A stretch of DNA of 64,000 nucleotides from Deltaproteobacteria bacterium (GTDB lineage: Bacteria; Myxococcota_A; UBA9160; UBA4427): contig JAJDAO010000047.1 of the NCBI GenBank assembly GCA_029261835.1, positions 62,001-126,000 on the forward strand, in the 5' to 3' direction. The notes under the pieces are model-generated. The model was given only the letters and a program-made list of their open reading frames with translations. It was not told the DNA's origin and made no database searches. Positions 1 through 10,400 of this stretch are shown here, one piece after another (position 1 is the stretch's first letter; the number at the start of each line of letters is the position of its first letter). Both the position numbers and the translations under genes were made by a program.

Positions 1-1
1 C

Positions 2-1408
2 GACAACCCGCGGCGCGGAAAGAACGTCTGGGTCGTCGGAATGCTCTGCGCCATCTACAACCGCGATGTCGCATTGGCCAAGGAGGAGATTCGCCAGCTC
101 TTCGAGCGCAAGCGCAAGGGCGAGAAGGTCATCGAGACCAACTACCGGCTGCTCGAGGCCGGGCACGCCTGGGCGATGGAACACCTCGACATGCGGCTCG
201 ACATCCGCAGCCAAGCCAGTGACGAGCCGCGCGTGGTCATGAGCGGCAACGCGGCGATCGCGCTGGGAACCATGGCGGCTGGCATCGAGGTCTGCTCGAT
301 GTATCCCATCACGCCCGCCACCTCGGCTTCGCACTTCCTGGCCGCGGACTTCCACAAGGCGGGTGGCGTGATTCATCAGGCCGAGGACGAGATCGCCGCA
401 GCCGGCTTCGCCATCGGTGCCTCCTACGCGGGCAAGACAGCGGTCACCATCACGTCGGGACCAGGCATGGCTCTCAAGACCGAGCTGCTCGGGCTGGCGG
501 TGATGGCCGAAGTGCCGCTGGTCGTGGTCGACGTGCAGCGCGGTGGCCCCTCGACCGGCCTGCCGACGAAGGTCGAGCAGGGCGACCTGCTGTCGTCTCT
601 CTTCGGACAGCCGGGGGACACGCCGAATATCGTGATCGCCCCCTCGGACCACCAGGAGTGCTTCGAGTTCGTGATCACGGCGCGCAAGCTCGCCGAGAGC
701 TTCCGCATGCCGGTCTTCGTGCTGAGCGACGCCAACCTCGCCACGGCCCAGGCCTGTTTCGAGTGTCCCGAGCCGAGCGAAGACTGGCTCTCGCCGCCGG
801 TCGATCAGTCGGAATGGCAGGAGGGAATTCCGCCCTTCGACTGGGATGCCGAAACCGGACTCTCGCAACGACCGATCCCGGGCCAGCCCGGGGGCCAGTT
901 CGTGCTCACCGGTCTCGCGCACGACGAGGAAAGTCACATCGCCTACGAATCGGCGATCAACCAGTACGCCATGCGCATGCGAAGCCACAAGCTGGCTGCC
1001 CTGCAGAAGACGCTGAAGCCGCCCGCCGTCTACGGTGACGAAGAGGGGGACCTGCTCGTCGTGGGCTGGGGCTCGACGCGCGGCGCCATCGAGGAGGCGA
1101 TCGATCGCATTCGGGCCGATGGCATCCGGGCGGGAGCGCTCTGCCTGCGCTTCATCTCACCGATGGAGCCGGGACTGAGCGCGATCTTCGCCCGTTACCG
1201 GAAGGTGATGACCATCGAGATCAACTACAGCGATGATCCGAGCGACTCGTTGATCAACGACGACTCGCGACGCTATTCACAGCTCGCGATGCTGCTGCGG
1301 GCCGGCACCCTGACGGACGTCGACTGTTGGTCTCGCGTACCGGGTCAGCCGTTGTCGCCACAGATGATCGAAGAGGCACTTCGCGGCCGGCTGGAGGCAC
1401 TGAAGTAA
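2..1408 (+). CDS. korA: 2-oxoacid:ferredoxin oxidoreductase, fused gamma-alpha subunit (5' partial)
   Basis: Alpha subunit of a 2-oxoacid:ferredoxin oxidoreductase, which with KorB oxidatively decarboxylates a 2-oxoacid (2-oxoglutarate or pyruvate) to the acyl-CoA and reduces ferredoxin. The frame is open to the first base of the window, so the start is missing. The visible N-terminus (VWVVGMLCAIYNRD, then a basic helix) is the end of the gamma domain, showing the gamma-alpha fusion typical of KorA. The alpha domain follows, with YPITPAT and GGPSTGLPTKVEQGDL, both hallmarks of the family, and a C-terminal transketolase-like domain. The stop overlaps the korB start (TAATG at 1406-1410), so the two are translationally coupled. 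The true substrate cannot be read from the sequence. I see no frameshift or missing motif in the part present. Confidence 0.93.
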   Translation, partial: DNPRRGKNVWVVGMLCAIYNRDVALAKEEIRQLFERKRKGEKVIETNYRLLEAGHAWAMEHLDMRLDIRSQASDEPRVVMSGNAAIALGTMAAGIEVCSMYPITPATSASHFLAADFHKAGGVIHQAEDEIAAAGFAIGASYAGKTAVTITSGPGMALKTELLGLAVMAEVPLVVVDVQRGGPSTGLPTKVEQGDLLSSLFGQPGDTPNIVIAPSDHQECFEFVITARKLAESFRMPVFVLSDANLATAQACFECPEPSEDWLSPPVDQSEWQEGIPPFDWDAETGLSQRPIPGQPGGQFVLTGLAHDEESHIAYESAINQYAMRMRSHKLAALQKTLKPPAVYGDEEGDLLVVGWGSTRGAIEEAIDRIRADGIRAGALCLRFISPMEPGLSAIFARYRKVMTIEINYSDDPSDSLINDDSRRYSQLAMLLRAGTLTDVDCWSRVPGQPLSPQMIEEALRGRLEALK

Positions 1409-2361
1409 TGTACGGACTCAAGACCGATTGGCTGGAAGAAGCCAGCCCACGCTACTACAGCGTCCAGGACTACGAGGGCGCCCCCGCGCGCTGGTGTCCG
1501 GGCTGTGGCGATCACGCGGTGCTGACAGCCGTGCAACGCCTCTGCCGCGACGAGCAGCTCGCGCCCGAGAAGACGGTGATGGTCTCCGGCATTGGCTGTG
1601 CCAGCCGCTTCCCCCACTACATGAAGACCTACGGCTTCCACGGGCTGCATGGCCGCGCTCTGCCCGTGGCCTGCGGCATCCGCTCGCGGCGACCCGACCT
1701 GCACGTCTTCGTGGCCACGGGCGATGGCGACTGCTGCTCGATCGGGGCCGGCCACTGGATCCACGCCATCCGATACAACATGAAGATGGTCGTGATGCTG
1801 CTGGACAACAATGTCTACGGCCTGACGAAGAATCAGACCTCACCCACCTCGGCCAAGGGCTCCTGCACGAATACGCATCCCACTGGCTCCTTTCTCCGCC
1901 CGCTGAATCCGATCCAGACCACGCTCGGTGTCACCAATGCGTCCTTCGTCGCACAGACCGTCGATTGGAACCCACCGCACCTGCTCGCCACTCTGCAGGC
2001 CGCGCACGCGCACCCGGGCTTCGCCTTCGTACGCATCATGCAGCGATGTCCGCATTTCCAGCCGGGGCTCTTCGACTCTGCTCAGAACGATCCGAACGAG
2101 TTGCTGCTGCTGACACATACCGACGGCATCGAAGTCGAGGATTCCATCAAGCGCGTGCTGAAGAATCAGCACGAGCACGACCCGTCCAACCTCGACGGGG
2201 CGCGAGAGCTGGCAGACCGCGAGGACGCCATCCCGATCGGGCTGCTCTACCAGAACGGAAATGCGGATCGCTACGACCAGTTCACCGCCTTGGGCATCGC
2301 GACATCGCGGGACGAGAAGATGACGGCGATCCGAGCCGAGCTCGGCCGCTACCGAATCTGA
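1408..2361 (+). CDS. korB: 2-oxoacid:ferredoxin oxidoreductase beta subunit
   Basis: Thiamine-diphosphate-binding beta subunit, 317 residues, the normal size for KorB. The N-terminal WCPGCGDH supplies cysteines for a [4Fe-4S] cluster, a further conserved Cys lies in SGIGCASRFP, and the ThDP/Mg motif is seen as ATGDGD followed about 30 residues later by NNVYGLTKNQTSPTS. The ATG at 1408 is chosen because it overlaps the korA stop and gives the family N-terminus; an open frame extends upstream but lies inside korA. This is the only intact ThDP site in the cluster: the two giant PFOR-like proteins downstream lack it, so KorAB is probably the catalytic core of the operon. The next gene starts 22 bases after the stop. 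Oxoacid specificity is not decidable here. Confidence 0.95.
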   Translation: MYGLKTDWLEEASPRYYSVQDYEGAPARWCPGCGDHAVLTAVQRLCRDEQLAPEKTVMVSGIGCASRFPHYMKTYGFHGLHGRALPVACGIRSRRPDLHVFVATGDGDCCSIGAGHWIHAIRYNMKMVVMLLDNNVYGLTKNQTSPTSAKGSCTNTHPTGSFLRPLNPIQTTLGVTNASFVAQTVDWNPPHLLATLQAAHAHPGFAFVRIMQRCPHFQPGLFDSAQNDPNELLLLTHTDGIEVEDSIKRVLKNQHEHDPSNLDGARELADREDAIPIGLLYQNGNADRYDQFTALGIATSRDEKMTAIRAELGRYRI

Positions 2362-2382
2362 GCAGAATGGAGGTCGTGAGTC

Positions 2383-5300
2383 GTGGGGGGCATGCTCGCT
2401 GAGCAGTCGGCCCGGCGTGCCGCCGGGCGTTCGAACGCGGAGGCCGGACCGGCTCCGGAGCTGCTGTCCGGTGGCGAGGCCATCGAGCGGCTCGAGCGGA
2501 CGCTCGTCGGCAACGCGCTGACGCGCGATCCCGCGGTGGCCGATGGGCTGGCCCTGGCCGGCGTGCGAGCCGCCAGCATCAGCGCGGGGGATGCGACCGC
2601 AAGCGCTCTCGCGCAGCACGAGCCGGGCGCCGTCTCCTGTGTCCACCACGTCTGGGCGCCACCGGCGCAGACCTCCATCGGCGCCGTCGAGTTCGCCGCT
2701 GCCTCGCTCCAGCAAGCGATCGACCACACCCTGGCGGCGCACCGGCTGAGTCAGCAGATCGGACGCTCAGCGTGCTGTTCACTGACACGAGAGCTGGCGG
2801 AGGATCTCACGCTGGTCAGCCTGCCCGCGCAGCCGGACATCGCCGTCGAGCCGCAGGTCGAGTCAAAGAAAGAGTCAAAGAGAAAGAGAGAAGAGCCCGC
2901 TGCGAGCGATGACCTGTTCGCGCTGGCGGCGCAGACGCTGCGCGCCGTGGGCAAGCGCACCGGGCGCAGCGCCGACATCGTCGGCTACCGCGGCGATGAA
3001 GACGCACAGATCACCCTGGTGGCCGCCGGTTCCTCGGCTGCACTCGCCGCGGAGCTGGTCGAGCTGCTTCGCGCTGCGGGAACGCGGGCCGGTGTGCTGT
3101 CGCTCGAGCTGGTACGCCCCTTCCCCGCGGCGCGCGTTCGCGAGGCACTGGCGGACGCGGGCGAGACCTTTCTGCTGCATGCCCCCGACGAGCCCTGTGT
3201 GTTGCTCGAGGCGCTGCGGCAGGCATCGCCAGAGGCAACCGATGTTCGCCCTCTCCCCTGTTCCAGCCTCTCGACGGCGATCGAAGCGCTGGCCCGTCTC
3301 GGCGCGATCGACGCGAAGGGCGTTTCGGCACCCGACGCCGCACCGCTGCGTCAGCAATTGATCGTGGCACCCGACGGCCCCTGGGGCCGCGCCCTCGCGC
3401 ACCGCGTGCTCGCCGGCCTGGCCGCCCGCGTTCCGCTTCAGATCGGTCGGCGCAGCTCGAGCCAGCTCGGCGCAACCCTGCTGGCTTGGGATGACGCCAC
3501 GCCGGAGCGAGAGCAAGGCGATCTGCTGCTCGCCCCCGACCCCGCCGTGCTGGGCTCAGCGGGTGTCCTCGAGCTGATGCGACCGGGCGGCGCCGTGCTG
3601 CTGCTCAGCCGAGCGAGCTCCGCGCAGCGCCTGGCCAGGCGTCTGTCGCGAGATGTCCGCAAGACGCTGTGCGAACGCGCGATCCGCCTCTACTGGAGCG
3701 AGCCAGCCGAGGACGATTCCGCCGCGGACAGCCTGTATCAGGCAGCGCTCCAGCTACTCACCGGCTCCGAGGATGCCGGCGTCACGTCACCGGTTCAGAG
3801 CGTTTCCGCCGAGGAGATCTCGAGCGCCACCGCCGTCGAGGAGGTCGACTTTCGCCGGGCAACCGCGCTGCCTCGAATGCCCGACACCAGCGATCAGAAC
3901 GCGCCTGCCGGCGACGAAAGCCGCTGGATCGAGCACTTCCATCACGCTGGAGTAACGGCCTGCGCGCCGGTGCCGCAGCCACCACTGAGACCACTGGTCT
4001 TCGAGGGGCTGATCCAGGAGGGGCGAGACATCCCGCATCCCTTCGTGCTGATGCCAGCGGCCGAGGAAGCTTCCGGCGCGGTGGCAGCACGCGGGCTCGC
4101 CCGCGTGCTGCGTGACGGCATCGAGTCGGCGGCCGCCGAGGGACGCGATGCCAACACGCTCGCGAGCAACCTGGATGCGCTGCAGGCCATCGCCGCTCAG
4201 CTCGCCAATCGCGATGACTCGGCCGCTCAGCTCGCACCGCTCCTCAGCGCCGTCGGCGAAGAGCTGGTGCGCCGCCTCGGCCTGCCCGAGCACGACGAGC
4301 AGGCGCTACGCGACGATCTCGCCGCTGTCGGCCGGGTACTGCCCGGCGACGCCCGCGTGCTGCGTCTCGACCGCGACACGCCGTTGCGTCTCTATTGCGC
4401 CGTGCAGAGCGCGACGCGCGCCCCACTCGAGCGGGCCTTCGCCGAACGCCTGACGCAGCTGTGCGAGCAGCTGCGCGATCTGCTGCAGCTCGATCGCATG
4501 GAGTCCGATCAAGGCCGCAGCCCGGACGCGCTGGCCGCTTCTTTGGGGGGCGCGGTCGAGGAGTACCTCGACCCGGCGGCCCTGGCACGCACGCTGCCCG
4601 CCAAGGCGGCGTCGGCCGTACTGGACCCGGCGCGCCGCCAGCGCATCGAACGAGCGCTCGCGACCCTCGAGCAGCACCTCGAGCAGGGCGCACGGGCGAG
4701 TCGGCCCGTTCTGCTGCATCCACCCGGCCTCGAGCTTCCCGAGCTCGAGACCGAGCGATGCGAGCATCCAGACCCGCTGGCGGCCGCCGTCGGCTACTAC
4801 GACGGTCTGGCGCAGCGGCACGCGACACTCTTGCGCGCCGTGCGCACTGCGGAGCTCGAGGCCGCGGGGCGCTACGAGGCGGTGCGCCACGACGACGCCC
4901 TGGCCGCGCTCGACTGGCAGGGATTCAGCGCCGAGGAGATCGCCCTGGTGCCGCCGCTGGCGGTCGTCACCAGCGGGCGTCGGCTACGCGGCCGTGAGCA
5001 GGCATCGCTGTCCGAGCTGCTGCGGTCGAGCCGTCCCGTCCAGGTGCTCGTCAACGACGCGGTCGGGGCGGCGGACGAGGCCGAGGACCTGTCGCTCTTC
5101 CATCTCGATCTCGGCCATCTGGTGATGGCTCATCGCGAGGCATTCGCGGTGAGTTCCACGCTGGCGCGACCCGAACGGCTGACCGAGGGACTGGCGCGCA
5201 TGGCCCGTGCCCCGCGGCCGGGTGTGGCCTTCGTCCGCCTGCCCAGTCCCGAGCTGTTGCCCCACTATTCGCTGCTCGCCGAGGCCGCGCTGCGGGGCCG

Positions 5301-6288
5301 CGCCTGCCCGGAGTTCATCTATGACCCGGATGCCGGCGAGAGCTGGGCAGACCGCTTCGACTTCGAGGGGAATCCCGAGCCCGACGGCGCCTGGCCGGCA
5401 CAGCCCGTCCGCTGCCTCGAGAACGCAGAGGAACGCGAGCTCGTGGCCCCCTTCACCTTCGCGGATGCGGTGGCGCTCGAGCCCGCCTACCTGCCCCATC
5501 TGCGCCTGATTCCGCCCGAAGCCTGCGACGACGACAGACAGATTCCGCTGGCGAGCTACCTGGAGCGCTTCGACCCCGAGGCCGGCGGGCGAGCCGTGCC
5601 CTACATCTGGCTGCTGGACCAGGCGGGAAACGTGCAGCGCGCCGTGGTCACACGCGAACTCGCCCTGGCCTGCCGCGACCGGCTGCGGGCCTGGCGCGTG
5701 GTCCAGGAGCTGGCGGGCTACGAGAATGCCTACGCCGAGCGAGCGGCCGCGACCGCTCGCGAGCAGGCACTGGCCGAAGCGGCCCAGGAGCGAGCGGCGC
5801 TCGAAGAGGCCCACGCCGAAGCGCTGGCCAACGCCCGCGGCGAGGGGGCACGCGAATCGCTCGAACAGCTCGCCACCGTCCTACTGAGCCCTGACGGTTT
5901 GGCGGCTGCGGCGCCGACCCACATCGGGCACGCACCCGCGATCGGCGCCGCACCCGGGGTCGGCGGTGTGCCGGCCGAGATTGACGGCGAAGCGGGCGAA
6001 GAGCCTGCACCTGCCGAAGAGGAGGAAGAGGCCCTCTCTTTCGACGAGGCCTACATCGACACACCGCTGTGCACCTCGTGCAACGAGTGCACGAACATCA
6101 ATCCCCGCCTGTTCCAATACAACGCCGATAAGCAGGCCTTCATCGGAGACCCGGCCGCCGGCAGCTTCGCCGAACTCGTCAGCGCCGCGGTTCTCTGTCC
6201 GGCCCACTGTATCCACCCCGGCAAGCCGCGCAGCGACGACAGCAGCGCCACGCCGGTGCTGATCGAGCAGGCGGCGAAGTTCAACTAG
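2383..6288 (+). CDS. Giant PFOR-like protein A with degenerate ThDP domain and C-terminal ferredoxin domain
   Basis: A 1301-residue cytoplasmic protein built like a pyruvate:ferredoxin oxidoreductase but catalytically altered. Start: GTG at 2383, with GGAGG nine bases upstream. Residues ~1-150 resemble PFOR domain I. Residues ~205-260 match domain II (a glycine-rich TLVAAGSSAAL strand and a VRPFP turn). Residues ~365-470 resemble the gamma-type domain. A long unassigned middle follows. Residues ~855-1010 align in layout with the ThDP domain, but the GDG...N motif is replaced (VVTSGRRLRG), so ThDP binding looks lost. A Gln/Glu/Ala-rich helical stretch precedes a C-terminal ferredoxin-like domain with Cys1230, 1233, 1236 and later Cys1272/1276. 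It is a paralogue of giant B at 7456. Its place between korB and rnfB suggests electron transfer from KorAB toward Rnf (inference). Family and domain calls are from pattern recognition only. Confidence 0.8.
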   Translation: MGGMLAEQSARRAAGRSNAEAGPAPELLSGGEAIERLERTLVGNALTRDPAVADGLALAGVRAASISAGDATASALAQHEPGAVSCVHHVWAPPAQTSIGAVEFAAASLQQAIDHTLAAHRLSQQIGRSACCSLTRELAEDLTLVSLPAQPDIAVEPQVESKKESKRKREEPAASDDLFALAAQTLRAVGKRTGRSADIVGYRGDEDAQITLVAAGSSAALAAELVELLRAAGTRAGVLSLELVRPFPAARVREALADAGETFLLHAPDEPCVLLEALRQASPEATDVRPLPCSSLSTAIEALARLGAIDAKGVSAPDAAPLRQQLIVAPDGPWGRALAHRVLAGLAARVPLQIGRRSSSQLGATLLAWDDATPEREQGDLLLAPDPAVLGSAGVLELMRPGGAVLLLSRASSAQRLARRLSRDVRKTLCERAIRLYWSEPAEDDSAADSLYQAALQLLTGSEDAGVTSPVQSVSAEEISSATAVEEVDFRRATALPRMPDTSDQNAPAGDESRWIEHFHHAGVTACAPVPQPPLRPLVFEGLIQEGRDIPHPFVLMPAAEEASGAVAARGLARVLRDGIESAAAEGRDANTLASNLDALQAIAAQLANRDDSAAQLAPLLSAVGEELVRRLGLPEHDEQALRDDLAAVGRVLPGDARVLRLDRDTPLRLYCAVQSATRAPLERAFAERLTQLCEQLRDLLQLDRMESDQGRSPDALAASLGGAVEEYLDPAALARTLPAKAASAVLDPARRQRIERALATLEQHLEQGARASRPVLLHPPGLELPELETERCEHPDPLAAAVGYYDGLAQRHATLLRAVRTAELEAAGRYEAVRHDDALAALDWQGFSAEEIALVPPLAVVTSGRRLRGREQASLSELLRSSRPVQVLVNDAVGAADEAEDLSLFHLDLGHLVMAHREAFAVSSTLARPERLTEGLARMARAPRPGVAFVRLPSPELLPHYSLLAEAALRGRACPEFIYDPDAGESWADRFDFEGNPEPDGAWPAQPVRCLENAEERELVAPFTFADAVALEPAYLPHLRLIPPEACDDDRQIPLASYLERFDPEAGGRAVPYIWLLDQAGNVQRAVVTRELALACRDRLRAWRVVQELAGYENAYAERAAATAREQALAEAAQERAALEEAHAEALANARGEGARESLEQLATVLLSPDGLAAAAPTHIGHAPAIGAAPGVGGVPAEIDGEAGEEPAPAEEEEEALSFDEAYIDTPLCTSCNECTNINPRLFQYNADKQAFIGDPAAGSFAELVSAAVLCPAHCIHPGKPRSDDSSATPVLIEQAAKFN

Positions 6289-6447
6289 CTCGCTGCGCCG
6301 TGGGGTCGTCGAAATGCTCGCCTTTGGGTCATACATGCTCGCCGTGGAGCCTCGCAGTCGGAGGTTCGCTCTGGCTATGAGCCGGGCGTCGCTGCTGTCG
6401 AGCCGCCCTGCCCGCCGCCCGCGGCAATCCCGACGGAGCCCGCACCC

Positions 6448-7302
6448 GTGATCGGCGAGATTCTCACAGCGCTCGGCATCATGACGGGAATGGGGCTGGC
6501 ATTCGCCGCCGTGCTCGCCATGGCGTACCGCTTCCTGCGTGTCGAGGAGGACCCGCGCCTCGAAGTCATCGAGGAGCTACTGCCGGGCAACAACTGCGGC
6601 GCGTGCGGAGAGCCGGGCTGCACCGCCTTCGCCGAGCAACTCCTGGCCGAGACGGTGGCACCGGGCAAGTGCACCGTATCCGATGGCGACACGTTGGTGC
6701 GCCTGGCCGACTTGCTCGGTGTGGGTGTCGGGGCCGAGGAGAAGCGTATCGCCCGACTCAAGTGCGCGGGCGGGCGCAGCAACGTGAAGGCACTGGCGCA
6801 GTACCGGGGCATGAGTTCGTGCCGCGCGGCCAGCGTGGTGGACGGCGGGGGCCACGGCTGTAGCTGGGGCTGCCTAGGTCTGGCCGACTGCGAACGCGCC
6901 TGCACCTTCGACGCCATTCGTATGAACGAGGACTGGCTGCCGGTGGTCTCGCCGGAGCCCTGCACGGCCTGTGGCGACTGCGTCGAAGTCTGCCCCCAGG
7001 ATCTCTTCGTGCTCGTCGCCGAGTCCCACAAGCTCTTCGTGCAGTGCAACGCACCGCTCAGCGGTGAAGACGCCGTCGCCCGCTGTCGCGTCGCCTGCGA
7101 TGCCTGCGGGCGCTGCGCGGCAGACGCACCGGAGGGCTGCGTAGAAATGGTGAACAATCTGCCGATCGTGCACTACGACACACCCTGCCAGCCGTCGCCA
7201 GAGGCGACCTGGCGCTGTCCGACCGGTGCCATTCAATGGCTGGAGGGCGAGCAGTTCGCCGAGCCCGAAGAAGACGCACCGCCCTGGAGGACCTACGGCT
7301 GA
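6448..7302 (+). CDS. rnfB: Rnf complex iron-sulfur subunit RnfB
   Basis: Ferredoxin-accepting subunit of the Rnf (ferredoxin:NAD+) ion-translocating complex, 284 residues. Residues ~5-28 are the membrane anchor. Cys50, 53, 58 and 75 form the Fe-S motif in LPGNNCGACGEPGC. Three more cysteine groups follow: Cys138/142/148/152 (CSWGCLGLADCERAC), Cys172/175/178/182 and Cys213-231, so several [4Fe-4S] clusters are expected. The start is GTG 6448, with only a modest CGGAG upstream. The gene lies 159 bases after giant A and 153 before giant B. In known Rnf operons rnfB sits next to rnfA or rnfC; here a 1430-residue gene separates it from rnfC. Direct copies of ATGCTCGCC at 6314 and 6335 in the upstream gap have no evident role. 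Confidence 0.95.
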   Translation: MIGEILTALGIMTGMGLAFAAVLAMAYRFLRVEEDPRLEVIEELLPGNNCGACGEPGCTAFAEQLLAETVAPGKCTVSDGDTLVRLADLLGVGVGAEEKRIARLKCAGGRSNVKALAQYRGMSSCRAASVVDGGGHGCSWGCLGLADCERACTFDAIRMNEDWLPVVSPEPCTACGDCVEVCPQDLFVLVAESHKLFVQCNAPLSGEDAVARCRVACDACGRCAADAPEGCVEMVNNLPIVHYDTPCQPSPEATWRCPTGAIQWLEGEQFAEPEEDAPPWRTYG

Positions 7303-7397
7303 GCTGCGTGGCGCGATCGCCCACCTCGAGCCCCCCAGAGCTCGGAATACAACGAGACTGGCCTGCCCTCTCGACCGGCTCGAGGCTGTGAACTCAG

Positions 7398-7439
7398 AGC
7401 TCCAAAATCGGAGCTGCGAAATCGAAGCTCCAGAATCGA
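7398..7439 (+). repeat. Three tandem 14-bp units before giant gene B
   Basis: Three adjacent 14-base units (7398-7411, 7412-7425, 7426-7439) share the pattern AGCTSC-R-AATCGR and end 16 bases before the ATG of giant B. The first unit also forms an AGCTCC/GGAGCT hairpin with the start of the second (7398-7415). No good Shine-Dalgarno precedes the gene, so the element may influence translation or mark a processing point in the operon mRNA; that is conjecture. Confidence 0.6.
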
Positions 7440-7455
7440 AGAAAGTAGTTGAACG

Positions 7456-10400
7456 ATGCCTTCCAACTCATTGACCGGCGGTGGAATTATCTGGCTTCGG
7501 CGCCTCTGGCGCCGCACGGCGGACGGAGTTGGACCGAGCTCGGGCCCGCAGCCGACGCTGCTCGCCGGACCGGCCACCGCCGCGCTCGAGAGCCAGCTCT
7601 GTGAGGGGTTCGTCGAGCGCGACGCCGGAGGCATCTGCGCCGAGCAGACTCGCAAGATGAATCTCCCGGGCGCTCCCGGCGACAACCTCTTCGGGCGACC
7701 GCTGCAAATCGAGCGGGCGCACTCGGCGGCCGAGGCCGTCGCGCTGCTGAGCGGCATGACGATGGCCGGGCTGCGGAGCACCAGCTTCGTCTCGGGCCGC
7801 GAGCTGCCGGCGGTGCATGCCGGGCTGCGGGGCTGTGCCGAGCGACTGCTCCCGCTGGTGCTGCACGCCGAGCTGGGCGATAGCGGCCACGCCGGCTACC
7901 ACGCCGTGGCCGATGCCGGCGCCTTCCAGCTGATGGCGAGCTCCCTGCAAGAGACACTCGACCTGACGCTGCTGGCGCGCTGGATCGCCGAGCGCTCGCT
8001 CTGCCCGGGCCTGCTCGCCAGCGACGGCGCACAGCTCGAGAGCGTCGCGCTGCCCGACCCCAAGCTGGTGCGCAGCTTTCTCGGCGCCCCCGGCGCAGCG
8101 CTGACGAGCCCCGGCGAGGGGCAACGGCTGCTCTTCGGCGCTGAGCGCGCGCGCCTCTTCGCCTGGTTCGATGCGGATCGCCCCGTGGCGACCGGCGGCC
8201 TGCGTTCGCTCGACGCCGAGACGCGCGCCGCTGCCGGTCGCGAGGCGTTCTTCCAGTCCGAGCTGTGCGCACTGGCTCGCGAGGGCATGCAGACGCTCGG
8301 GCAGCTGACCGGCCGCCCCCTCAGCTTCGTCTCGGCACACGGCATGGCGGATGCCGAGCTGGTGTGGCTGGCGCAGGGCGCGGTCGCCCAGACGGCGCGA
8401 GCCACGGCAGACGAGCTGAGGAGACAGGGGCGCGCGCGGATCGGCGTGTTGACCATCCACTGGCTGCGACCGTGGCCCGCAGAGCAGATCACAGCGGCCC
8501 TTGGCGCGCTGCGCTGCCCGGTCGCGGTCATCGAGGCACTCGACCCGGGTGCCGGCGAGCCTCCGCTGCTGCGAGAGCTCGCGGCGACGGCTGCCGGCAG
8601 CGGCTGGACGTCGGCGATCTGTGCCCGAAACGGTCCGACACCCGCCGCGCTGGAATGGCTCTGCCAGCTGATGGGTCGCGCCGATCGGTCAAGTCGCGTG
8701 AATCTCGAAGGCGCAGCGGCGCCCGACGCGAGCAGCGAGTTTCCGCGACGAGAGGCACTGATCCAATCGGTGGCTCATGCCTACCCGAGCTTGAGCGAAG
8801 CCGGCCCATCCGCGCCCCAGATCGCCGTGACGCCATCGCGCGACAGGCGCTCTCTCGGGCTGCTGGCGCACGAGGCCACACTGCCGGCCTCCGCTCTGGA
8901 ACGATTCACGGAGCTCGCCGAGAGCGAGCTTCGGGGCTGCTTGCGCGGCGGCGTCACGCGGCCCGAGCCCGGCTGTCTCGCGGTGCGGCTGCACGCCGCG
9001 GCCGAGAGCTTCGCCGGGCCCGGTGTGCGCGCGGCGGTCTCGCTCTTGCTGGTGGCCGGAGAACCGCGGTCGCTGGGAGATGCGCTGGCGTCGGTCACGG
9101 AGAAGGGCCTCGCGCTGCTGGCCAGCGACGCCGCGCCCGAACGCGTCTGGAGCGAGGCGCCCGTCCTCTGGCGACGGCGCGTGCGAGACAAGGGGCTGCG
9201 CGTGTTGCTGGTCGGCAGCGACTTCGACCAAGCCCTTGAAGCGCTCCGAGAGACTCTGCGCGGCGAACTCGAGGTGCTCCTGAGCGAGGGTCGGGCGAGC
9301 GAGATTCCGTGGCGGGAGATGTCCGGCGAAGACAGCCCGGATCGCGCGCTGCCCGCGGTGGTGGAGCGGATCGAGCGCATCCGGCCGACCCATGACAGCC
9401 TGCCGCGCTTCTGGGGCGAGGTGGAGCAGCCGCGTCAGGGCGGCGAGGTCGACTCGCTGCCCGAGCCGATCTCGACCGTCGCGGCCGTACCCGCCGGCGC
9501 CTCCGCTTTGGCACCGTCGGCGCAGAGCGATCTCCTGCCGCAACTCGACGTCCAGGCCTGCACGGGCTGTGGGCGCTGCTGGTCGGCCTGCCCCGACTCG
9601 GCCATCGGCGTGACGGCGCTCTCCCTCGAACCCCTGCTGACGGCGGCCAGCCACCAAGCCGGCTGCCAGGGCCAGGCCGCCAACGCGCTGCGACGTGCCC
9701 ACAAACACCTGGCTGGACGTCTGGCGGGCGCATTGCGCAAGAGCGAGTCGGCCACACTCGATGGCGCGCTCATGCGCGACGCTTGGGATTGGCTGCTGGG
9801 CCAGCTCGATCCGCCGGAGGAGCAGCGACCCGACTATGAAGCGGCCTTCGAGGCAACCGTCGAAGCGCTGAGCCAGCTCGAGCCGGTCGTCTGCAAGCCG
9901 TTCTTCGATCAGCCGGAGGCAGCTCGCAAGGGCGCCGGGGCGCTCTTGGTACTCGCGGTGGACCCGAGGGCTTGCCTCGGCTGTGGCCTGTGCGCGGCGG
10001 TCTGTCCCGAGCAGGCGCTCCCGCTGGTGGCCTGTGAAGCCGAAGATCGCCGTGCGTACGCCGAGCACTGGCGCCTCTGGGAGGCACTGCCCGACACACC
10101 TGGGGAGATCATCGCGCAGGCGGCCGAACACGCGGACGTCGGCCGGCTGGCGGCGGTACTGCTCTCTCGTCACTGTGCTCAGGCTCAGGTGGCGAGCGCC
10201 TCGGGCGAGCCGGGCTCCGGCGAGCGCCTGGCCACGCGCCTGCTGGCGGCGTTGCTGGAGGAGCGCGGCCAGCGGCGGGCGAGCGAGACGCTCGGACAGC
10301 TCGACGAGCGCCGCATCAAGCTCGACCAGGCGGTGCGGGAGCAGCTCGCAGCCGGTCTCTCGAAGACGGATCTCACTACGCTCGAGCACGCGCTGTCCGA

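Noticed and set aside
6314-6343. Two copies of ATGCTCGCC upstream of rnfB as alternative starts.
   Set aside because: Both ATGs are out of frame with rnfB, and no coding frame follows; probably a chance repeat.
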